Assembly: GCA_903881665.1 (NCBI GenBank)
Contig: CAIRUC010000126.1
Span: 1-37,809, forward strand
Length of the DNA stretch: 37,809 bases
Direction: 5' to 3'
Origin: an uncultured Bacteroidota bacterium
GTDB taxonomy: Bacteria > Bacteroidota > Bacteroidia > AKYH767-A > OLB10
Part shown: one piece after another, positions 17,562 to 24,797 of the stretch
Numbering within the stretch: position 1 is the stretch's first letter
Layout: each line of letters begins with the position of its first letter
Made by a program: the position numbers and the translations under genes
The notes under the pieces: generated by a model
Database searches by the model: none
Told to the model about the DNA's origin: nothing
Seen by the model: only the letters and a program-made list of their open reading frames with translations

Positions 17562-20500
17562 TTATTCGATTGAAGAAATTTTTATTCTTTCTGTATGTTT
17601 TGATGTTGCTATCTCTGCGATGTAAAGTCCGCGCGCAAGATGCGATGCATGATATTCTATTTTTGTTAAACCTGCAGGTGCAAATAATTCGTCCATTAAT
17701 AGGTCTATTAGCTTTCCTGATAAATCATAAATTTTAATGGATACATGGTCTTCTGATGCTAATGAGAAGGTCAAATTTACAACGTTATTAAACGGATTGG
17801 GATAAGCCGTAAAAGTTGGTGAAAAAGGAAGTAGGTCGCCTTCTTTACATGGAATTGTTACTGTATAAGGATTTGCAAATGTTCCGCAGCTTGCTAGCTG
17901 AACTCTTACTTTATATGTTCCAGCAGTTGTTGCGGTATAACTCGAAGCTGTAGCCGTCGTTATTATTACATTGTTTTTATACCAAATATAGGCCTGTGCG
18001 TTCGAACTGCTTACGCTAATAGTAACATTGCCGCCTTGACAGAAAGACAATGGTCCGCTAGTAGTTACTGTAAAGTTAGCTTGAGGACTAACAGTTACAT
18101 TTGTTGCTGAAGAAGTAGCAGAACATCCGCCCGCCTGAGTTACAGTTACTAAATAGCTTCCTGAAGAGGTTGCTACTAACGAATTCGTGGTTGCGCCATT
18201 CGACCACAAGTAGGATGATCCTGATGTTGATATTGTAGTAAGCGTAACGGATCCACCTGTGCAAAATGCGGTTGCTCCACTAGTAGTAATTGTGGGTGTT
18301 GAAATAGTTCCAGTTGATGCTATTACAGGAGTCGCTGCACTAATACTAGTGCAGCCGTTTGCAGAGGTTACAGTGCAGACATAGTTGCCTGTTGTGCTAA
18401 CTGTAATTGATTTTGTTGTTGCTCCGGTCGACCATAAATAGGAGCCCGTTGTCGAGCCAGAAGTAAGTACCACATTGCTATTGCAGAATGAAGTCGGGCC
18501 TGAGGCTGTTACGGTATTTGTTGGAGTAGTATTAGCCGTAACTGTTGTTGCGGTTGACGTTTTTGAGCACCCTGCCGCTTGACTCACCGTTACATTATAT
18601 GAACCAGAGGCCGCTACTGTAATTGCTTGAGTTGTTGCTCCGTTCGACCATAAATAGGTTGATCCCGTATTCGCGGTTAATGTTACAGAACCTCCCGTGC
18701 AGAATGATGTTGATCCGCTTGCTGTAATTGTTGCTGCAGGACTAATTACTGAGGTAACGATAATTGGAGTGGAGTTAACAGCACATCCGTTAGTTCCGGT
18801 AATAGTAGCTGAATAATTTCCTGAAGCTGTAACATTGATGGCTTGAGTTGTTGAACCATTCGACCATAAATAAGTTGAACCTGTTGCGGAAGATGTTAAT
18901 GTTACAAATCCTCCATTGCAAAATGTGGTTGCTCCCGATGTGTTTATAACGGGCGAGGGGGCTGCATTAACTGTTACAGGGGTTGCTGCAGAAGCAATGG
19001 AGCATCCACTTGCTTGAGTTACTGTAACGGTATAAGAACCCGATGTGCCAATATCAACCGTTTGAGTTGTTGCTCCGTTCGACCACAAATAAGAAGCGCC
19101 TACATTTGCGGTAAGGGTTACCGTTTTTCCTGCACAGAATGAAGTTACGCCTCCTGCTGTAATTGTAGCTGTTGGTGCTGTAAGTGTTGTTACTGAAATT
19201 GGAGTAGTAGTCGCGGCACATCCACTTGCAGAAGTAATTGTTGCCGCATAGTTTCCACTGGAGCTAACAGTGATGGATTGAGTGGTGGCACCGTTCGACC
19301 ATAAAAATGTAGATCCTGTCGAAACTGAGCTTAGTGTTACTGATCCTCCGGGACAAAATGAGGTTGCTCCCGATGTATTTATTATTGTAGAAGGAGAGGA
19401 ATTGACAATAACATTTACAGGCGTTGTTGTTGCAGTTTGTGTTCCTGATTTTACCGTAGCATAGTAAGATCCTCCAGTATTTACAGTTATGGATTGTGTT
19501 GTGGCTCCTGTTGACCATAAATAAGAAGTTCCAGTTGTTGCAGTTAATAAAACACTTCCTCCCTGACAAAATGTGGTGGTTGAGGCGGGTGTGATTGATG
19601 CTGTAAATGTTGCTGCGGTGCAAGGCCCTGCATACGATGCATATATTGCGCCTGATGTAGGAGCAATGGTTACTAGGTCAATTTCAAGCGCGATGTTAAT
19701 AGGTGTAATTCCTAGTTTGTGATTTTGTAAGCTAAGACTTGCAAATCCGATCGCTTGTGACGTAGTGGCATCATAGCGGTACCAAGTCCAATTCGTGTCT
19801 TTTACACAAGTAATACTATTGGTAACTGTTCCGTCAAGAGAAATTGTAAATCCTGTATTGGTGCCGTTTTTGCTTCTAGCGCGAACCCAAACGTAGTGAG
19901 TTGATGCAGTTCCGCGAGGCACAAAATTATACTCAACTACACCGGTTGATTTAAACCCTACACAAGAAGTGAAATTAGTATAATCTCCCGCTGCTGTTCC
20001 TGCAGGAACGTATGTTCTTATCTCCGTATTTGGTGAAGTTGTATTGTCGAAAAGCTCGCCTTCTAAATTGAAGTTCTTATTCCAGTAGTAAGGGTGAGTG
20101 GCTTCATGCCATAAGTCTAATTGATAAAACACAGGCGCTGCCGTGTTGGTATTGTCGTAAATATAAGTACTTCCTTGTCGACGAATATTAAACGAAATGT
20201 TTTGACCGTTAAGTTTAATTGAAGCGATACCATTTAAAGGAGCATTGCCAACAATGTTTGAATTAGGTTGAATGGTTCCTGTAATTGCGTATTTATTTAA
20301 GGTGTTATGTTTTCGTCCAACCACTAATTTTGTAACATCACCTGCAAAGAATGAATAGCCTGGTTGGTTGGGGTTTGATACCACATCTGCAGGTACGTCT
20401 CCATTCATCAAACTTCCATTAAACATTAAATCCTCATAACGGGTGGTAATCCCTTCTGCATAACCAGGCATGGCCATTTGCCAAACGTATTCATTCGGAT

Positions 20501-22508
20501 TTTGATAGGGCATCTTGGTTACAAAGTACCCTGTTTGGAAGTACTCAGCGCCGCTCATTGCAATCACTTTTAAGAAGCCAAGCCATTGTGCAGGACGAGG
20601 AATTAATTCTTCGTCAACCCAGCCTGGCGAAACGTAAGGGGAATATAATTTATCGCCTAAAGAAATTTCTTGATATCGAGAATCTACAACAAATTGCCAG
20701 CCATGAGCGGCACCTTGCCAATATCTCCAAATATTGGGGCGCTGCATATAAATATCTCCCGAGGAATAACGCTGTCCGTTAACTAAAGAATTTATTGTTC
20801 GCGTCTCTGACCAATTCCAACTATATAGAGGGTGGCCATTTAAATAATAATGACTAAATCGTGTTCCAGTAAGTGCAGGTAATGAAAGAAATTCATTAGT
20901 GTAGGCCGTTGTTAAACGATACATTCCACGGCCAGAATATTTAGTCCAATCACCGAGTCCGCTTGCATTAAATGCAGCTAAAACAGCTGGATCTTTTTGA
21001 AGCCCTGCGCTTGTCCAATTTGTAATTACTTCGCCATTTTCGAATAATGTATTCAATGGGCGCGTCATCTTTTTGGTAAGTTGATCAAGATAATAGCGCA
21101 TTGTTTGCCCATCGAATTTTAATGAGTCTAAAGGTGATTCAGGACTAACTGTTTTAGTTGTTGTAATAACATTTCCGTAGCGGTCAATGTATTGCCCTGA
21201 CGAGTTTCTTAAGTAAGAATTGTTCGCCATGCAATCGCATTTTATATAGGGCTCTATTGAAAACTTCCCAATTCCCTGAGGGTTTAATTGCTCCCAATAT
21301 GAATTAGCTGAAGTTTTCCATTGTGGATTCAGATTAGCTAATTTAATCCATGAACCATCATACGTGTTAGTGTCGCTAAAATCAGCAACATTATGAGTAT
21401 TACTACTCACTAATAATGCATAGTAAAAATTACTTACTAGTTCTTTTTGTACTTCTTTGCTTCTTTGCACTAATGTGCTTGCGCTGTATGATGAGGTTCC
21501 GTCTCCCGCAATATGCGCAGGGTTAAAAATCATTGTATTTGGAAAAAGGGTTGCAGTGGGCAAAGCTCTTGCTACAGGAAAGTTTTTTAATTGCGTTAAT
21601 GCTTCAACGTTAGAGCTTGGATGCCCCGGTGCAAACTCATTAATATCTAAACTGCCAGTAATAGTAGCGGCTGTTGGAGGAGTAATAGTTGAGTTCGAAA
21701 ATGAATAATGTTTTTTCTGTGTAAATTCCGTGTAATGTTTGAAAATCATTGTCGACGGAAGTGCATATTTATAGGTAGCTAATTCATCGATGTCACCAAC
21801 ATATTTATAATAACTAGCAGTTGTATTGAGATCGCAAATATTACTATTTGGGGTGGTTGTATTTGCAGGGATATTACCTTTTGTTAATGTTTTGTTGAAT
21901 CCAGTTGGCATTTCTCCATCGATCCAAACTTCTTTAATCCCGTTTTTTGCATCATATTTAAAAACGATGTGATGCCAATTGTTATCTACATAATAATTAT
22001 AGGTTCCTTTCCCGATTGATTCAAGGCTAATGTCAAAATTGTCAGTTACGGCAGTAGTTGTGCCTGTAGGAATAGATTTAGTGGTGAATCGAATAAAAGG
22101 GAAGTACAATCTTAAGCTGATGGCGCCATCACGACGGCTAAAAAATTGAACTATAGGATTTAAGTTGGATCCCGCTCTAAATAAAAATTCTACTGTTAAA
22201 CCTGAGTCGGCTGCCAATGGGTTTGATGCTACGATCAGTTTAGCGGTATTTGTTAATGTGAGGTATTTCCCTACTCCCGTCGTAGCTGATGCAGGACTAA
22301 TTGCATATGTCGATTGAAAATAGGCCGGATTAAGGTCCGAGCCTCCCATCGAGTCGGCAAGTGAATTAGTGCCATCAAATGTCCAATAGTTGGAAGGAAA
22401 CCAATTCTGACTTTTGGCTGAATAACTTCCAGAAAGAAGTATAAGGAGCGCAAAGATTTGTAACGGGAATCTTTTAAACTGCTGTATTGATTGTTTTAAC
22501 ACTTGCAT
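17562..22508 (-). CDS. Giant secreted T9SS protein: LamG, enzyme-like core, Ig array
   Basis: This 1648-aa protein is a paralogue of its downstream neighbour. The signal peptide (about 1-33, ending SAKSQ) is followed by a LamG-like domain (about 38-260; YYVDNNWHHIVFKYDA). The unassigned core carries ENGE (E490, E493), VDEE (D632-E634), RPAQWLGFLKVI and SGAEYFQTGYF (E655). These acidic residues have exactly the spacing seen in the paralogue (165 residues from the first Glu of ENGE to the Glu of GAE). The beta-sandwich block (RRQGSTYIYDN, LDLWHEATHP) follows. Eight Ig-like repeats (about 964-1552) lead directly to a T9SS type A signal (about 1560-1648; YPNPFNNVVNLTF). There are no FnIII domains. 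A promoter and a G8 tract lie upstream. Surface glycan degradation is the favoured but unproven role. Confidence 0.85.
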   Translation of the reverse strand: MQVLKQSIQQFKRFPLQIFALLILLSGSYSAKSQNWFPSNYWTFDGTNSLADSMGGSDLNPAYFQSTYAISPASATTGVGKYLTLTNTAKLIVASNPLAADSGLTVEFLFRAGSNLNPIVQFFSRRDGAISLRLYFPFIRFTTKSIPTGTTTAVTDNFDISLESIGKGTYNYYVDNNWHHIVFKYDAKNGIKEVWIDGEMPTGFNKTLTKGNIPANTTTPNSNICDLNTTASYYKYVGDIDELATYKYALPSTMIFKHYTEFTQKKHYSFSNSTITPPTAATITGSLDINEFAPGHPSSNVEALTQLKNFPVARALPTATLFPNTMIFNPAHIAGDGTSSYSASTLVQRSKEVQKELVSNFYYALLVSSNTHNVADFSDTNTYDGSWIKLANLNPQWKTSANSYWEQLNPQGIGKFSIEPYIKCDCMANNSYLRNSSGQYIDRYGNVITTTKTVSPESPLDSLKFDGQTMRYYLDQLTKKMTRPLNTLFENGEVITNWTSAGLQKDPAVLAAFNASGLGDWTKYSGRGMYRLTTAYTNEFLSLPALTGTRFSHYYLNGHPLYSWNWSETRTINSLVNGQRYSSGDIYMQRPNIWRYWQGAAHGWQFVVDSRYQEISLGDKLYSPYVSPGWVDEELIPRPAQWLGFLKVIAMSGAEYFQTGYFVTKMPYQNPNEYVWQMAMPGYAEGITTRYEDLMFNGSLMNGDVPADVVSNPNQPGYSFFAGDVTKLVVGRKHNTLNKYAITGTIQPNSNIVGNAPLNGIASIKLNGQNISFNIRRQGSTYIYDNTNTAAPVFYQLDLWHEATHPYYWNKNFNLEGELFDNTTSPNTEIRTYVPAGTAAGDYTNFTSCVGFKSTGVVEYNFVPRGTASTHYVWVRARSKNGTNTGFTISLDGTVTNSITCVKDTNWTWYRYDATTSQAIGFASLSLQNHKLGITPINIALEIDLVTIAPTSGAIYASYAGPCTAATFTASITPASTTTFCQGGSVLLTATTGTSYLWSTGATTQSITVNTGGSYYATVKSGTQTATTTPVNVIVNSSPSTIINTSGATSFCPGGSVTLSSVSTGSTFLWSNGATTQSITVSSSGNYAATITSASGCAATTTPISVTTLTAPTATITAGGVTSFCAGKTVTLTANVGASYLWSNGATTQTVDIGTSGSYTVTVTQASGCSIASAATPVTVNAAPSPVINTSGATTFCNGGFVTLTSSATGSTYLWSNGSTTQAINVTASGNYSATITGTNGCAVNSTPIIVTSVISPAATITASGSTSFCTGGSVTLTANTGSTYLWSNGATTQAITVAASGSYNVTVSQAAGCSKTSTATTVTANTTPTNTVTASGPTSFCNSNVVLTSGSTTGSYLWSTGATTKSITVSTTGNYVCTVTSANGCTSISAATPVIASTGTISTPTITTSGATAFCTGGSVTLTTISTSGSSYLWSNGATTNSLVATSSGSYLVTVTQAGGCSATSSATNVTVSPQANFTVTTSGPLSFCQGGNVTISVSSSNAQAYIWYKNNVIITTATASSYTATTAGTYKVRVQLASCGTFANPYTVTIPCKEGDLLPFSPTFTAYPNPFNNVVNLTFSLASEDHVSIKIYDLSGKLIDLLMDELFAPAGLTKIEYHASHLARGLYIAEIATSKHTERIKISSIE
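17855..19620 (-). repeat. Array of eight Ig-like repeats (coding, about 220 bp each)
   Basis: Eight units of about 73 codons recur in the 1648-aa protein, each with SFCxGGSVTLT, SYLWSNGATTQSITV and GCS/GCA landmarks. Several units are very similar at DNA level: the + strand shows ttgctccgttcgaccataaa or a close variant repeatedly between 18180 and 19520. Units 2 to 5 are more alike than units in the neighbouring gene, suggesting recent duplication. The last unit is diverged (YIWYKNN). Confidence 0.85.
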
Positions 22509-22551
22509 TTAATTTGGGTTTGAATTGAATAATAACAACTCTGGCCTTAAC

Positions 22552-22559
22552 GGGGGGGG
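22552..22559. repeat. G8 homopolymer in the leader of the 1648-aa protein gene
   Basis: Eight consecutive G (C on the transcribed-sense minus strand) lie 44-51 bp before the start codon and about 42 bp after the predicted -7 box. Such a tract is unusual in an AT-rich intergenic region and is prone to slippage. Confidence 0.6.
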
Positions 22560-22600
22560 CAGTAAACGATTAAAGGACAGGCTTTTTACCGTACTTTGTT

Positions 22601-22632
22601 CAAATGTATTGCGAACTATTGTATTGTGCAAG
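22601..22632 (-). promoter_or_regulatory. Bacteroidota-type promoter of the 1648-aa protein gene
   Basis: On the minus strand a -7 box TACATTTG (22601-22608, exact match to TAnnTTTG) is preceded by CTTG (22629-22632) at a 20-nt spacing, which fits the Bacteroidota housekeeping promoter. The implied transcription start near 22594 gives a leader of about 86 nt. A 12-bp motif shared with the region upstream of the 145-aa protein sits in the spacer. Confidence 0.5.
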
Positions 22633-22660
22633 TTGTATATAGTCACATTGTGCAAGTGAC
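22623..22660. promoter_or_regulatory. Direct repeats and dyad over the -33 region (possible operator)
   Basis: The 11-mer attgtgcaagt occurs at 22623-22633 and again at 22647-22657, 24 bp apart. The second copy lies inside the dyad gtcac (22642-22646) / gtgac (22656-22660). The first copy covers the -33 element. This is the layout of an activator or repressor site, but no regulator is identified. Confidence 0.35.
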
Positions 22661-22699
22661 TGGTTTTCAGTAATAAAAAAACACTTTGGTTAAATGAAA

Positions 22700-22823
22700 A
22701 TGGCGATTGACCAATATAAATTGATCATTCGCCATAATTTTATGTCGTTTCGCCCAAAGTTATTGGCACTTTGTGCCCTTTTTGGGTTTTAGGCCTTGTA
22801 GTTATGAATTAAAAAAGCCTAAA
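22700..22823. other. Cluster of three inverted repeats downstream of the 145-aa gene
   Basis: Three stem-loops follow one another. The first is atggcga/tcgccat (22700-22735) with a further inner caat/attg stem. The second is ggcac/gtgcc inside cccaaa/tttggg (22753-22789). The third is tttaggc/gcctaaa (22788-22823). The first could end minus-strand transcription of the 145-aa gene. The second has its T-tract on the plus strand, where no upstream gene is apparent. The rest of 22509-22924 beyond these and the promoter shows no gene. Confidence 0.5.
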
Positions 22824-22924
22824 CCGGATAGAAGAAAGTGGTACTTTAAAATACACGGGTTTCTTTGCTTGGTCTTGCGTCCCTCTAACTTTATTTACAA
22901 AGTAGGCTATAAGTACAAATGTCA

Positions 22925-23362
22925 TTATAGTATCACATTTAAATTGCCTTCTTTTGTTTCTCGTTTTCCTTTAATGCCCTGTGCCGTAACTTTGTACACG
23001 TACACTCCTTCGCTCACTTTGTCGCCATTGTAGGTCCCATCCCATCTTTCATTAGGATTTCCCGATTCAAATACTAATTGACCCCAACGATTGAAAATTT
23101 GTATTTTAAATTCATTTAGCGCTTCTCCAGCAATGCCGAAGGTGTCGTTAAGTCCATCGCCATTAGGCGTAAACGTGTTGGGAATATAAAACGACATCTG
23201 CGGTATTATTTCCACTTCATTCGATACACTGAATATCTGCGGAGCTCCGTTTTTATAGGCAACAACCCTATATTTCCTTGAACTTTGTACTTGTCCGTAG
23301 GATTCTGTCCAAATGCAGCTGCCTAATACTAGCGCAAGTAGTGTAATTGTAGCGTATTTCAT
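22925..23362 (-). CDS. Stand-alone T9SS type B (gliding-type) sorting-domain protein
   Basis: This 145-aa protein starts at the ATG opening MKYATITLLALVLGSC; a second ATG six bases upstream is possible. The signal sequence carries a lipobox-like LGSC (C16), though cleavage after SYG before QVQ is an alternative. Only about 30 residues separate it from a complete type B C-terminal domain, marked by YIPNTFTPNGDGLNDTF, FKIQIFNRWGQLVFES, WDGTYNG and GVYVYKV. In most proteins this domain is the tail of a very long adhesin such as SprB; here it is nearly the whole protein. It lies upstream of the two giant paralogues on the same strand, separated by hairpins and their own promoter. Its role may be a small surface protein; I cannot assign one. 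Confidence 0.85.
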   Translation of the reverse strand: MKYATITLLALVLGSCIWTESYGQVQSSRKYRVVAYKNGAPQIFSVSNEVEIIPQMSFYIPNTFTPNGDGLNDTFGIAGEALNEFKIQIFNRWGQLVFESGNPNERWDGTYNGDKVSEGVYVYKVTAQGIKGKRETKEGNLNVIL

Positions 23363-23368
23363 AACCAT

Positions 23369-24042
23369 ATTGATTTGATGTATGCAAACTACAACCGCAT
23401 CAACACAGGCATTTTGATATAATTACAATAACGAACTATTGTAAGGTTGACAAAGGAATTTATTTGGTTTTAAAGCGGTTTCCTTCTCTTTTATTTCCTA
23501 AAAACTGAAACTCTCCTCTGAAAGCCTGTTTAAGTTATTCGGTTTTTGATTTATTGAGGATGGTAAGAATCTATTAAGTATTTAATTATATCACTATGTA
23601 AATAGAGCCTTTTTAATGAAACTTTGCCATTTAATTTCATTGTTTGCTTTTCAATTCATGGCGTTGATTTACTTTAAATAGGTGTTTGGTTAATCATTTT
23701 TTATTTTTTTTAACGAAAACAGTCTGATTCATTAAAATGGCTGAGGAAAGTCGGAGGTCTTATCTGCTTAAAATAATGAATCGTTTCTGGTTGAGCCAAT
23801 CAGTCCCCAAAAAGAAAAAAAAACATCTTCAATCTTCCTTGAAGATGATTTTGGTCGCATTATCTAAAACAATGTCAATAAAAATTTGCGGTTGGTTATT
23901 GATGATATTACTTTTAACTCATAAATCTACTGCTATGTATGTTGTTATTACTGATATGGTGAAATTGTTAACGAAATAGAAGAGGGGGCTGAACATTGTT
24001 TAGCTCCTTTATTATTTATATTATTCCTAAAACATACGTACC
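23369..24042. other. Long intergenic region with a doubtful 80-codon frame
   Basis: Nearly 670 bp without a convincing gene. Near 23432-23443 is the 12-mer cgaactattgta also found at 22612-22623. An open frame at 23737-23979 (+) begins MAEESRRSYLLKIMNRF and passes a run of nine A (23815-23823). After the run a different frame reads protein-like stretches (SSIFLEDDFGRII, NVNKNLRLVIDDITFNS, GEIVNEIEEGAEHCLAP) broken by three stop codons. This may be a decayed gene or chance. I do not call it as a CDS. Confidence 0.4.
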
Positions 24043-24432
24043 ATGAATCCCAATCTGAAATTAGGCAACATGAAAGAAGAGCATGATGCCTGGCAAGGCA
24101 GAATCCAGTTTCTGAAGAAAGAAATTGAAACTTTTAAAAGTAGTTTGGGTTCTGTTGTCGTCGGTGATTTTAAGCTAAAAAATGCAATGGCATCGGTTGA
24201 GCATTTTCAAAATCAGTTTATTTTACAGCGTGAGCAACTCGATATTATTCGTCATGACTTAAAGCAGCATGAGAATTTAATTGAAGATGTAGAGAAAGGT
24301 AAAGGGAAGGAACCATCGCCTGGATTAGATAATGTCCACAAAGTGCAAAGAGAAAAACTTGAGCAGTTCGAAAAGATCTTCCACGATTTAAGAAAGGAGT
24401 TTAATGTCTTCTTGGATAAGGTCGATTATTAA
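24043..24432 (+). CDS. Conserved-looking cytoplasmic coiled-coil protein
   Basis: This 129-aa protein has no signal peptide or membrane segment. It is highly charged and helical throughout, with heptad-like patterns (FLKKEIETFKSSLGSVV, QREQLDIIRHDLKQHENLIE, VQREKLEQFEKIFHDLRKEF). The centre carries VEHFQNQFILQREQLD, a stretch I associate with a small Bacteroidota family of unknown function. The start codon MNPNLKLGNMKEEH is the first ATG after a stop-rich leader. A short membrane-peptide gene follows on the other strand. The function is unknown; a structural or scaffolding role is only a guess. Confidence 0.75.
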   Translation: MNPNLKLGNMKEEHDAWQGRIQFLKKEIETFKSSLGSVVVGDFKLKNAMASVEHFQNQFILQREQLDIIRHDLKQHENLIEDVEKGKGKEPSPGLDNVHKVQREKLEQFEKIFHDLRKEFNVFLDKVDY

Positions 24433-24504
24433 ACACCTAGTTTGTATATACTAGTGTAAGGTTATGTAGAAATTCAACTGAATTCATTTAATTTGGTTGA
24501 ATTT

Positions 24505-24660
24505 CTAGAGCATTTCCAACATAATTAAAAGGATACAAATAATAAGTAGTTCTTCAAGGATGAGTTGAAATCGCCTTTCCTTTAAATTGTCTTTTGTCCA
24601 GGTGTTTTCGTTTTCCTCTTCTTGCATGTGGTCGTAAATGAAGGTAGAATAATCTTTCAT
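24505..24660 (-). CDS. Small membrane protein, 51 aa
   Basis: A short frame of 51 codons begins MKDYSTFIYDHMQEEENENT and continues WTKDNLKERRFQLILEELLI. It ends with a hydrophobic segment (LLIICILLIMLEML) and a TAG stop. The acidic-then-basic N-terminal part followed by one C-terminal helix fits a tail-anchored small protein. The codon use looks like the neighbours and the reading frame has no rare features. It fills most of an otherwise empty gap between the coiled-coil gene and the sulfotransferase gene, and is divergent from the latter. I recognise no family; its reality rests on composition and organisation. Confidence 0.6.
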   Translation of the reverse strand: MKDYSTFIYDHMQEEENENTWTKDNLKERRFQLILEELLIICILLIMLEML

Positions 24661-24797
24661 AATAATAAATTTATACCCATTAATTTACGATACATAATTT
24701 AATATTATGATTTTTAATTCCGATTTACTAACATTGTAATCGGACGCCTTCATTATTGCCAATTTTGAGCTGAAGTTGGGATTCCTCTTAAGAAATT

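Noticed and set aside
17855..19620. Regular DNA repeats that could be taken for a CRISPR array
   Set aside because: The period is about 220 bp and the reading frame is open throughout with Ig-like protein repeats. There are no short identical repeats with unique spacers, and no cas genes.
22773..23033. Open frame of 86 codons on the plus strand
   Set aside because: Its second half is antisense to the well-supported type B sorting domain, and its first half runs through hairpins.
23737..23760. gaggaaagtc resembling the start of RNase P RNA
   Set aside because: The following bases do not continue the conserved core, and no matching 3' half was seen downstream.
23737..23979. Open frame of 80 codons starting MAEESRRSYLL
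   Set aside because: Low-complexity Lys run, no recognisable family, and after the A9 run another frame looks more protein-like. Kept only as a possible remnant.
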